DNA of 64,000 nt. Origin: an uncultured Pseudohongiella sp. Its GTDB lineage: Bacteria > Pseudomonadota > Gammaproteobacteria > Pseudomonadales > Pseudohongiellaceae. Where the stretch lies: assembly GCA_951812965.1 (NCBI GenBank), contig OX638341.1:3268438-3332437 (forward strand). Direction: 5' to 3'. The notes under the pieces were generated by a model, which saw only the letters and a program-made list of their open reading frames with translations, was not told where the DNA came from and made no database searches. The translations under genes were made by a program, and so were the position numbers. Below, one piece after another: positions 7,507 to 15,175 of this stretch; position 1 is the first letter of the stretch; every line of letters begins with the position of its first letter.

Positions 7507-8748
7507 ATGGAGATTTTTCGCAAAGAAGTAGTTGAGCGCCAGGGGAACCGGCTGTTCGGCGAAGTCGCGCTTACCACCCCGGTTTCGACCTGGGCCGTTA
7601 CCGGGCTGATCGGCGCCATCGTCGCAGCTATAGCAATCGTCCTGTTTACAGGCAGCTACGCGCGCAAGGAAATCGTTTACGGCTGGCTGAAACCCGACAA
7701 GGGTCTGGTAAAAATCGTTTCCCCACAACTCGGCACGGTCGCGACCGTTCATGTGGGTGAGAATCAGGCAGTCCGCAAGAGTGATTCACTGGTCACGCTG
7801 AATCTGGATACGGCTTTTGCCGGAGGCGAAGGCGTATTCGGAGTCGCGTTGACGGAAATCGAAGCGCAGATTGCCGAAAGGGAAAAACTGTTGCCTCTGA
7901 CCGAACAAAGCTTTGAACAGGAAACCAGGGAACTGCAAAACCGGACCGAGTCCATACAGGCAGAAATCGCGTCCCTAGAAGCCCAGCGGCAAGTGCTGGA
8001 CGAACGAATCCATACCGCGAACGCATCACTGAAACGATTCGAGCTGTTGGCAAGCCGAAACGTGGCTTCCCAGCACGATGTGGAGCGGCAACAGGAAATT
8101 GTGCTCGCGCTACGGCAATCCGATCAACAGATCGCCCAGCAGATCCAAGTCAAGCAGGGAGAATCGGCAACCTACCGGTTGAGGCTTGAGGGCGCGCCGG
8201 TAAGGCGGCAGACCGCATTGGCTGAACTGAGAGCGGGACTGTCCAGCCTGCGGGCGCAAATGGCGCAAGTCGCGGGACAGGGAACCATCGTATTGAAGGC
8301 GCCGGTTGACGGCCGCATCGCCGCATTACCGGTTTCCAGTGGACAAAACATGCGCCCGCAGCAACTTGCCGTTTCTCTGTTGCCGCGAGGCGGACGGCTG
8401 GAAGCAGAGTTGTTCGCACCGACCAGAGCCGCCGGATTCATTCAAACCGGTCAGACCGTTCGGCTGCAATTCGATGCGTTTCCTTATCAGAGATTCGGGG
8501 TCGTTGAGGGGGTTATCGATTCGGTGTCCCGGACGATATTCGAACCGGCGGAGTTGCCCGTGTCGCTCAACGTCCAAGGTCCCGTCTACCGGATCGTGGC
8601 TGGCATCTCTGCACAGCATATCGATGCTTACGGCGAGCGCTTTCCGTTACAGGCAGGCATGACCTTGAACGCGTACATCATTCAGGAAGAAAGAAAGCTC
8701 TGGCAAGTGCTGCTGGAACCGTTGCTTGCCAGAATTCGAGTCAGCTAA
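7507..8748 (+). CDS. HlyD-family membrane fusion protein of the peptide exporter
   Basis: Periplasmic adaptor, 413 residues. There is a short cytoplasmic N-terminus, one membrane helix (about residues 22-45), a lipoyl-like half (VSPQLGTVATVHVGENQAV), a long coiled-coil hairpin rich in Glu/Gln (about 110-240), and the returning lipoyl/beta-barrel part (VLKAPVDGRIAALPVSSGQ). It would link the C39-ABC exporter to an outer-membrane TolC-type channel, which is not encoded here. It starts 35 bases after the exporter. The gene closes the cluster, with the next gene convergent and only 7 bases away. Confidence 0.9.
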   Translation: MEIFRKEVVERQGNRLFGEVALTTPVSTWAVTGLIGAIVAAIAIVLFTGSYARKEIVYGWLKPDKGLVKIVSPQLGTVATVHVGENQAVRKSDSLVTLNLDTAFAGGEGVFGVALTEIEAQIAEREKLLPLTEQSFEQETRELQNRTESIQAEIASLEAQRQVLDERIHTANASLKRFELLASRNVASQHDVERQQEIVLALRQSDQQIAQQIQVKQGESATYRLRLEGAPVRRQTALAELRAGLSSLRAQMAQVAGQGTIVLKAPVDGRIAALPVSSGQNMRPQQLAVSLLPRGGRLEAELFAPTRAAGFIQTGQTVRLQFDAFPYQRFGVVEGVIDSVSRTIFEPAELPVSLNVQGPVYRIVAGISAQHIDAYGERFPLQAGMTLNAYIIQEERKLWQVLLEPLLARIRVS

Positions 8749-8755
8749 AGTCTGG

Positions 8756-10192
8756 TCAAAACGAATAACTTATCGTGGCGCCGAGGCGCACGTCCTCGTC
8801 GAAGAACACCATCGGCGAGGGAATCTTTCCGCTGATGGCGACGATCTGGCTGCTGATCGACCAGTTGTCGTCGATCGTGTAGTCGGCGCTGAACTGCCCG
8901 AGCAGGGAATCCCCTTCCAGATCGCCGAAAACCGTGGAAGACAGCACCAGATCGCCGTCGAGCAGACTGTTGCTGTATCGCACCAGCCAATTGCCGAAAA
9001 AGTCATCGTTCAGCATTTGCTGACCCGGAGGCAAACCTTCGTTCAGGTCCAGCAACTTCTGCGCCGCGACACCGAAACTGACGTTTTGTTCGTTGTCGAT
9101 GTTGTATTCAAGTCCGAAGGAAGCGCCGATCTGGTTCTTTTGCAGATCGACCGGTACCGAAAGACCCGTAGTGCCCGGCAGGCTGAAACTGTTGGCCAGG
9201 ATGCCGTGGCTGTAAGCCAGGTCGAAATTCAGCAACATGTCGCCGAAGGCGCGGTTGGCGCTGAAACCGAGCAGCATGAAGTCATTTTTCTTCGCCAGCG
9301 AATCGAGACTGCCGCGGGGCGGCGGATCCCAGCGCAACTGATTTTCGATCAGATAAGCCGCCATCACCGCGAAATCGCTGCGCTCTATCGAATAGCGCCA
9401 CTGACTGCCCACCTCGAACAGGATGTCTTCGTTGCGGTCGAAATCCGGCAGGTGATAACCGGGATCGAAAAACAGCGGACTGCCGCGCACCGGCGCCGGA
9501 TTGAATTCGGGATAGAGAGTCACGAAAGTGGAAAAACTGCCGGAATTCTCGCTGAAATAGTCCCAAACCACCATGGGCTGATTCAGGCGGGCATCTTCGA
9601 TATCGATAATCGTGAAGTCGCGAAATTCCGCGATATTGATCACATCGAGCACCGAATTGCCAACGGTTTCGCCCCATACAACCGTCTGGTTGCCGACTTT
9701 TACGCTGTGCGCGCCGAAACTGCGCTGGACGAAAAACTCGTTGACGCGCGATTCAGTCTCGATCTCATTGCCGTGGGCGATGTATTCGTAATCCTCGTTC
9801 CAGTAGACCCGAGTCTGCGCACTTGCCTGCAACAGCCAACCATTGGAAAAAAGATTCTGATAGCGGACATTCACTCCAAGCCGATTGTTTTCGATCGTCG
9901 GCTCCCTCGGAAAACTGAAGCCCGGCAAGAGCTCCAGCGTGTGCCGGTTGACCTGACCGAAAACCTGCTGGCTGATGCGAACCGTAAAATCGTCAAGCCA
10001 GGACGCTTCCCGCTCTTTCCCGTCTTCCTCGAAGGCATCCGCAAACAAGTTATCGTCGAATCCGAGTTCAAGCTCGAATTCGTCGCTCGGCGGCAAATCG
10101 TCAGCGGGCTGAGCCAAGGCCGTCAATGGCAGCAAGCAGAGCAATAGGGGCAGGACAGTCCACCGCCCTGGTCGCGGAGCAGCATTTCTCAT
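8756..10192 (-). CDS. DUF1302-like outer-membrane beta-barrel protein (full-length copy)
   Basis: 478-residue secreted protein: signal peptide with VLPLLLCLLPLTALAQ, a short acidic region, then a beta-rich barrel with strand-like repeats and a C-terminal Phe (GATISYSF). It resembles the DUF1302 family often encoded with an MMPL/RND transporter and a lipoprotein-sorting-like protein, both of which are found here at 14261-17904. Function is unknown; a role in passing hydrophobic compounds across the outer membrane is inference from that association. Its first ~295 codons are duplicated at 13084-13964. This copy is the intact one, though it is now separated from its presumed partner genes by about 4 kb. 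Confidence 0.75.
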   Translation of the reverse strand: MRNAAPRPGRWTVLPLLLCLLPLTALAQPADDLPPSDEFELELGFDDNLFADAFEEDGKEREASWLDDFTVRISQQVFGQVNRHTLELLPGFSFPREPTIENNRLGVNVRYQNLFSNGWLLQASAQTRVYWNEDYEYIAHGNEIETESRVNEFFVQRSFGAHSVKVGNQTVVWGETVGNSVLDVINIAEFRDFTIIDIEDARLNQPMVVWDYFSENSGSFSTFVTLYPEFNPAPVRGSPLFFDPGYHLPDFDRNEDILFEVGSQWRYSIERSDFAVMAAYLIENQLRWDPPPRGSLDSLAKKNDFMLLGFSANRAFGDMLLNFDLAYSHGILANSFSLPGTTGLSVPVDLQKNQIGASFGLEYNIDNEQNVSFGVAAQKLLDLNEGLPPGQQMLNDDFFGNWLVRYSNSLLDGDLVLSSTVFGDLEGDSLLGQFSADYTIDDNWSISSQIVAISGKIPSPMVFFDEDVRLGATISYSF

Positions 10193-10249
10193 TTCGAACT
10201 TAAACTCTCCTGGCCACGATCTGGTAGACGAACCGACACTGGACGAACT

Positions 10250-10537
10250 CTATGCAGCGAAAATGCGCTCGACTTTTATCTTTTGTTCCAGGTCGCGCGA
10301 CTGCGCGAGATCAAAGGCCATCTGCATGCCAAGCCAAGTCTCGGGCGTAGAGCCGAATGCTTTCGACAGCCGGTAAGCCATTTCGATGGAAACGGACGCC
10401 TTTTCGTTGACCAGGTGGGAAAGCGTCTGACGTCCAACGCCGAGCCGCCTGGCGCCTTCCGAAACAGACAAGGCCAACGGCTTCAAACAGTCTTCTCGCA
10501 CTATGGCGCCAGGATGTACCGGGTTCTTCATTGCCAT
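10250..10537 (-). CDS. higA: HigA-type antitoxin (XRE family)
   Basis: 95-residue antitoxin counted from the ATG at 10535-10537, which has a good AGGAG eight bases upstream; a longer in-frame reading is not supported. It starts MAMKNPVHPGAIVRED, typical of the HigA family, and contains a helix-turn-helix (SVSEGARRLGVGRQTLSHLV, about residues 25-45). It would neutralise the toxin encoded immediately upstream and repress the operon. It sits in the accessory stretch between the two DUF1302 copies, consistent with carriage on mobile DNA. Confidence 0.9.
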   Translation of the reverse strand: MAMKNPVHPGAIVREDCLKPLALSVSEGARRLGVGRQTLSHLVNEKASVSIEMAYRLSKAFGSTPETWLGMQMAFDLAQSRDLEQKIKVERIFAA

Positions 10538-10548
10538 GTCAGGATCTC

Positions 10549-10827
10549 CTAGTGGTAATTCAGATAGTCGACATCCACCGCGTGTCCGTCCTCGAATCGA
10601 AACGTCACCCGCCAATTGGCTGAGACGGAAACGGCATATCGCTCCTTCATCGGGCCTTTGAGTGGATGCAACTTAAAGCCGGGAATATCCATTCCTCTTG
10701 GGCTGCTGCTTCGATCCAGCGCGGAGAGGATGCGCAACAGTTTTGAAACATGATTCTGCGCCACCCGTGCCGAGCGTCCTGCCTCATACAATTCTTTCAG
10801 GCCGCTATGCCGGAACGATTTGATCAC
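10549..10827 (-). CDS. higB: HigB/RelE-type toxin
   Basis: 92-residue predicted mRNA interferase of the HigB subgroup. It has the family pattern IKSFRHSGLKELYE at the N-terminus, a central PGFKLHPLKG and the C-terminal WRVTFRFEDGHAVDVDYLNYH region with basic and His residues expected in the RNase site. Toxin comes first and antitoxin second, with 11 bases between them, as in classical higBA operons. The system would act on ribosome-bound mRNA under stress. Confidence 0.92.
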   Translation of the reverse strand: MIKSFRHSGLKELYEAGRSARVAQNHVSKLLRILSALDRSSSPRGMDIPGFKLHPLKGPMKERYAVSVSANWRVTFRFEDGHAVDVDYLNYH

Positions 10828-11207
10828 AGCTAAAGTGTACGGTGCCTATCGACAGCAGTCAATCGCCCTTGAACCTTTCCGCACCGATTCAATGGGCTAC
10901 CATGGGGGCTACCATGGGGCTACCATGGTGGGCTACCATGGGACACCCACCCTTGGAAGTCATGGCGAAAGTCATGGAATACCCACCTCTTTGCGTTTCC
11001 AACCGCGGTTTTGTTCCGCTTCCACGCGAATAGCAATGGGTGTCCCAGCCCGCTCCTATAATGAAGTCTGGACGGAGTACGTCCCAGATCTAGACTGTCA
11101 AGCGGAGAAGTGAAAAAGAAGTTAAGGATATTTGGAGCTATGCCGATAAGGGTTTCTCCATACCTGGCCGGCAACAATGTGTCAGTCAACACAAGAGGAG
11201 TACCATA
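10828..11207. repeat. Gene-free stretch with a short GGGCTACCATGG repeat array
   Basis: 380 bases without a gene. At 10894-10945 the unit GGGCTACCATGG occurs four times with 11-13 base spacing; the last is followed by GACACCCACCC, then two looser units (AGTCATGG) and ACCCACC to about 10986. An inverted copy, TGGGTGTCCCA, lies at 11038-11048, so the stretch could fold. The same GACACCCACCC tail and a one-letter variant of the unit make up the array at 11702-11898. The remainder (11050-11190) shows nothing recognisable except a Shine-Dalgarno (AGAGGAG) for the next gene. Confidence 0.75.
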
Positions 11208-11621
11208 ATGCGATTTTCAAATTGGTTGGCAAATTTGGAAAAGAAATCTGAGCCATATAAAACCTGGATTGCCCAGGTATTTCCCAAATTACTATGGACT
11301 ATTTCATCTCGTATAATTACATTGATGGCTTGTATTGTAGCTATGAGAACAGTCAATTCGTATTTGCCTCAAAATACAATATCAGATATCGAATTACCCA
11401 TGGATTTACTATTCTGGGCTTTGATGATCGGAGCGACCAGTTGTGCATTTAGTATTCTATTTCCAGTGACAGAATTTATAGAAAAATGGCTGTACTCCAG
11501 GTATTCCTATTTGAATGCCTACATGATTTCAGGTGCTGTTACAATTGCGTTATTCGGTGGATTCTTTTTTCTCGCACTTCTTCCAATAATGGAAACGATG
11601 CTCCAACTAATTATTCCCTGA
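11208..11621 (+). CDS. Small membrane protein of unknown function
   Basis: 137 residues, not recognised. A strong ribosome binding site (AGAGGAG) precedes the ATG. About three hydrophobic helices are visible (residues ~30-47, 66-90 and 100-130), with basic flanks near the N-terminus. The gene is AT-rich compared with the chromosome background and sits between two related repeat arrays next to a toxin-antitoxin pair and a transposase. It may be cargo of a mobile segment; immunity or defence functions are possible but nothing in the sequence shows them. Confidence 0.6.
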   Translation: MRFSNWLANLEKKSEPYKTWIAQVFPKLLWTISSRIITLMACIVAMRTVNSYLPQNTISDIELPMDLLFWALMIGATSCAFSILFPVTEFIEKWLYSRYSYLNAYMISGAVTIALFGGFFFLALLPIMETMLQLIIP

Positions 11622-11701
11622 GATTGGTTGCACAAAATCGAAAAAATCTATTTGTATTCTTGCGGCCATATCTTTCTGTAATTATTGCACTTGAACGTAG
11701 C

Positions 11702-11898
11702 CCTGTAGGGCTCCATGGAGGGCTCCATGGGGGGCTCCATGGGACACCCACCCAAGATTCTCCCAAGATATGGGGCTCCATGGGACACCCACCCAAGATT
11801 CTCCCAAGATATGGGGCTCCATGGGACACCCACCCAAGATTCTCCCAAGATATGGGGCTCCATGGGACACCCACCCAAGATTCTCCCAAGATATAGCT
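11702..11898. repeat. 41-bp tandem repeat array (four units) with short leader units
   Basis: Four near-identical 41-base units from about 11731, with unit starts near 11771, 11812 and 11853. Each contains GGGCTCCATGGGACACCCACC and AAGATTCTCCCAAGATAT. They are preceded by two short GGGCTCCATGG units. Because 41 is not a multiple of three, the array is open in several frames, but the resulting peptides are only repeat translations. It directly precedes the REP-type transposase, the classical position of REP/BIME elements mobilised by such enzymes. Confidence 0.88.
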
Positions 11899-11955
11899 TT
11901 CCGGAGAATCTTGACTATACCTATCTGCAAGAACCTAATGACCTGCAGGCAAAGC

Positions 11956-12918
11956 ATGACTCGGCCCCGCTCCCAAATCGTCTCGCTGGCGGACACACCC
12001 TACTACCATTGCGTTTCCCGGTGTGTCCGGCGGGCCTTTCTCTGTGGCGACGACTGGTATTCCGGCAAGAACTTCGACCACCGCAAGCCCTGGCTGGTGG
12101 CTCGCCTGATGCTGCTGGGTGAAGTCTTCGCCATCGACATCGCCGCGTACGCGGTCATGAGCAATCATTACCATGTCGTCCTACATGTGGATCAGGCCCA
12201 AAGCCGTGCCTGGGACCAGGATGAAGTCATCCAGCGCTGGCTGAGTCTGTACAAGGGCGATCCGTTAGTGCATTGCTACCTGCGAGGGGAGCTTTGCTCC
12301 GAGGCGGATTTCCGGCAACTGGGCCGAATCGTCGCAACCTGGCGCGAACGACTGGCCAGCATCAGCTGGTTCATGCGCTGTCTGAATGAATACATCGCCC
12401 GCAGGGCCAACAAGGAAGACGACTGCACGGGAAGGTTCTGGGAAGGGCGATTCAAGTCCCAGGCACTGCTGGATGAGGCAGCCTTGCTGTCGTGCATGGT
12501 CTATGTCGATCTGAATCCGGTGAGGGCCGGCATCAGCGAAACGCTCGACGAATCTGATTTTACTTCCATTCAGGCACGCGTTCGCGGAGCGGTTTCGGAA
12601 AGCAGCGATTCGAACAAATGCCCCTCTCGAAGACTGATGCCGTTCCGGACCGGTCTGGAGCACGATCAGGAGCCGGCTTCATTGCCGATTGGTCTGCGGG
12701 ACTATATCGAACTGGTGGATTGGACTGGGCGCATCGTGCGCGCGGACAAGAAGGACTTTATACCGCAAGAGGCCCCGTCTGCTCTGTCGAACTTGAATCT
12801 GAACCAGGCGCAATGGCAGATGCTGGCGCTGGAGAGTCAAAAAGAATCGATCACGATTTTCAACGGCTTGGACAAGTTGGCGGCCAGGGAAAGGAGCCGG
12901 ACCAAAAAAACCGCGTAG
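11956..12918 (+). CDS. IS200-like / REP-associated tyrosine transposase
   Basis: About 320 residues from the ATG at 11956 (another at 11938 is possible). It starts MTRPRSQIVSLADTPYYHC, typical of the Y1/HUH transposases related to RAYTs. The HUH motif is in MSNHYHVVLHV, the probable catalytic Tyr is in MRCLNEYIARRANKED, and the conserved GRFWEGRFKSQ and YVDLNPVRAG segments are present. It has a long C-terminal extension seen in the large subgroup. No transposon ends are clear, and the gene follows the 41-base repeat array, so it more likely acts on these repeats than as a simple insertion sequence. Confidence 0.9.
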   Translation: MTRPRSQIVSLADTPYYHCVSRCVRRAFLCGDDWYSGKNFDHRKPWLVARLMLLGEVFAIDIAAYAVMSNHYHVVLHVDQAQSRAWDQDEVIQRWLSLYKGDPLVHCYLRGELCSEADFRQLGRIVATWRERLASISWFMRCLNEYIARRANKEDDCTGRFWEGRFKSQALLDEAALLSCMVYVDLNPVRAGISETLDESDFTSIQARVRGAVSESSDSNKCPSRRLMPFRTGLEHDQEPASLPIGLRDYIELVDWTGRIVRADKKDFIPQEAPSALSNLNLNQAQWQMLALESQKESITIFNGLDKLAARERSRTKKTA

Positions 12919-13027
12919 TCCGGGACGGCCTCATTCTAACGCCCTAACGGGTGGCATCGCCCGTGGCCGTGAGAAAGTACCCCAGAACACCGGTCTCGAA
13001 TCAGCCCTTCATTTCTTCCATCAATCT

Positions 13028-13960
13028 TCAAGTTGAACTGAATTCATGTACACTGAGTTGGCTGATGAGTGTCCCACAGGCGTGGGGCGGCGGATCCCAG
13101 CGCAACTGGTTTTCGATCAGATAGGCCGCCATTACCGCGAAATCGCTGCGCTCTATCGAATAGCGCCATTGACTGCCCACCTCGAACAGGATGTCCTCGT
13201 TGCGGTCGAAATCCGGCAGGTGGTAACCGGGGTCGAAAAACAGCGGGCTGCCGCGCACCGGCGCCGGATTGAATTCGGGATAGAGAGTCACGAAAGTGGA
13301 AAAACTGCCGGAATTCTCGCTGAAATAGTCCCAAACCACCATGGGCTGATTCAGGCGGGCATCTTCGATATCGATAATCGTGAAGTCGCGAAATTCCGCG
13401 ATATTGATCACATCGAGCACCGAATTGCCAACGGTTTCGCCCCATACAACCGTCTGGTTGCCGACTTTTACGCTGTGCGCGCCGAAACTGCGCTGGACGA
13501 AAAACTCGTTGACGCGCGATTCAGTCTCGATCTCATTGCCGTGGGCGATGTATTCGTAATCCTCGTTCCAGTAGACCCGAGTCTGCGCACTTGCCTGCAA
13601 CAGCCAACCATTGGAAAAAAGATTCTGATAGCGGACATTCACTCCAAGCCGATTGTTTTCGATCGTCGGCTCTCTCGGAAAACTGAAGCCCGGCAAGAGC
13701 TCCAGCGTGTGCCGGTTAACCTGACCGAAAACCTGCTGGCTGATTCGAACCGTAAAATCGTCAAGCCAGGATTCTTCCCACTCTTCCTCGTCTTCCTCGA
13801 AGGCATCCGCAAACAAGTCATCGTCGAATCCGAGATCAAGCTCAAATTCGTCGCTCGGCGGCGAATCGTCCGCAGGCTGAGCCAAGGCCGTCAATGGCAG
13901 CAAGCAGAGCAATAGGGGTAGGACAATCCACCGCCTTGGTCGCGGAGCAGCATTTCTCAT
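13028..13960 (-). pseudogene. DUF1302-like gene, 3'-truncated duplicate
   Basis: Second copy of the outer-membrane protein gene. From the ATG at 13958-13960 the signal peptide and about 292 residues match the copy at 8756-10192; the protein is identical from FSFPREPT to WDPPP. It then breaks at about 13084 into an unrelated 18-residue tail (HACGTLISQ...). The C-terminal ~185 residues, including the final barrel strands, are missing, so a functional barrel is unlikely. It lies downstream of the lipoprotein-sorting-like and MMPL genes on the same strand, where the intact gene is expected, so the original locus may be this one. Confidence 0.85.
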
Positions 13961-14260
13961 TTTGGCATCGAAGCCTGGATCAACGAGTCCTGCACACAGC
14001 GAGGAGCCGCGGGCGGGTGGGCCTTTTCGCGTCGTGTGAGTCATTACGCGCCATTTTCACATCAAAGCCCTGATCGGCGGAATCCGCATACTGCAAGGTG
14101 CCGTGGGCGGGAGCGCCTTTTCGCGTCGTGAGAGTCGTTGCGTGCCATGGATGGCTCAAAGCGACGACGACCCGATTCGAACCTCGTCATGGATGACGAG
14201 GTGAGATTAAGCGAAAAGGCGTTCCCGCCCACGGCCCCGCTCGAAGCCACACCGTCCGGT
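13961..14260. repeat. Gene-free stretch with long inverted repeats
   Basis: 300 bases with no gene. Inverted repeats of 25 bases (one mismatch) lie at 14100-14124 and 14211-14235; they contain GGCGGGAGCGCCTTTTCGC on the left. Between them is a second palindrome (CCTCGTCAT / ATGACGAGG). A direct partial copy of the left arm, GCCTTTTCGCGTCGTG, is at 14021-14036 as well as 14115-14130. The arrangement could form a large cruciform or RNA hairpin following the 14261-15175 gene and may act as its terminator, or be a small non-autonomous element. Confidence 0.75.
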
Positions 14261-15175
14261 TTACTCAACCTGTTCGCGGATGGATTGCAACTGGGTCTCG
14301 CGAAACGCGGCATCGGTCAAAGTACGTTGCGTGAGAACTTCGTCTTCGACATCGATGCCCGTATAGATCTCGAGAACCGCCATATTCGACAGCCGGTTGG
14401 TGACCAGATTCATCATCGTCGCGGACCGCGCCATCCAGACACCATCAACCAACTCCACCCGGGAGGCCAGCATCCGCTTGATGGCATTGCCGTAGTGATC
14501 GTACAAGTCTGAGCGCAAGCCCACGTAGCGCTCCTTGTCGATGTAATTGACGATGCGGCCGTAGCGCGTTTCCCGGGCGCGTTCCTCATCGGGAATGAGT
14601 TCGATCACCCATACTTCCCTGCCGCCTTCGATTGACTCTTCCAGCACATTGATCTCGTATTGTTCTAGCTTGCCGGTGTCCATGTCTTCGGTAGTGAATT
14701 CGGAACCGAATACGGAAGCGGCCTCGGATTCTTCGTCCGAATTGCCGCTGGCAATGCGTTTTACCCGCCCGAGCGCGGATAGATAGATCCAGGACTCGTT
14801 CTGCCGCTCGGCATCGTCGTAGACATAACTGAGCAAGCCGATGCCGCGTTCGTCCGCGGGTTCGAGCACGATAGTGACGCTACGGCTGTCGAGACCTTCC
14901 GGGCCGTAGTTCTTGCCGACCGATTCCAGCGCTTTTACACGGGGCCGTTCCGCGCAGGTAATACGATTTTCGCTGACGCCGAAGCGGCAGGTCGACAATT
15001 GCATGCGGTTAAAGGCCGAATCCGAAGTCGCGCGTTGGAATTCCTCGACCTGGCGCATGATTTCCATTCCATCGGGCAATTGCACAGGTTCGGACGCCGG
15101 TTCCGATTCGGGCTGCGCCAAAGCGGGCAAGGCCACAGCAGCCAGGACGAATATCGCCAGTGCGCGTGCGTTCAT
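14261..15175 (-). CDS. Outer-membrane lipoprotein-sorting-like protein (LolA-fold)
   Basis: 304-residue exported protein with signal peptide (IFVLAAVALPALAQ). It belongs to the LolA/LppX-like proteins that accompany MMPL exporters: the C-terminal half has strand-rich segments such as GREVWVIELIPDE, YVGLRSDLYDHYG and ELVDGVWMARSATMMN. A LolA-like fold would carry a lipid or other hydrophobic molecule through the periplasm. Its start overlaps the stop of the MMPL gene by four bases (ATGA), so the two are co-translated, and a DUF1302 copy follows downstream. The substrate is unknown. Confidence 0.8.
   Translation of the reverse strand: MNARALAIFVLAAVALPALAQPESEPASEPVQLPDGMEIMRQVEEFQRATSDSAFNRMQLSTCRFGVSENRITCAERPRVKALESVGKNYGPEGLDSRSVTIVLEPADERGIGLLSYVYDDAERQNESWIYLSALGRVKRIASGNSDEESEAASVFGSEFTTEDMDTGKLEQYEINVLEESIEGGREVWVIELIPDEERARETRYGRIVNYIDKERYVGLRSDLYDHYGNAIKRMLASRVELVDGVWMARSATMMNLVTNRLSNMAVLEIYTGIDVEDEVLTQRTLTDAAFRETQLQSIREQVE

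Noticed and set aside
8726-10147. Long plus-strand open frame (about 473 codons) across the DUF1302 gene, and a similar one at 13046-13915
   Set aside because: It is antisense to a gene with a signal peptide and conserved barrel; the product has no recognisable domain, and the frame results from GC-rich codon bias.
11702-11898. CRISPR array
   Set aside because: The 41-base units are directly tandem with no unique spacers, and no cas gene is near.
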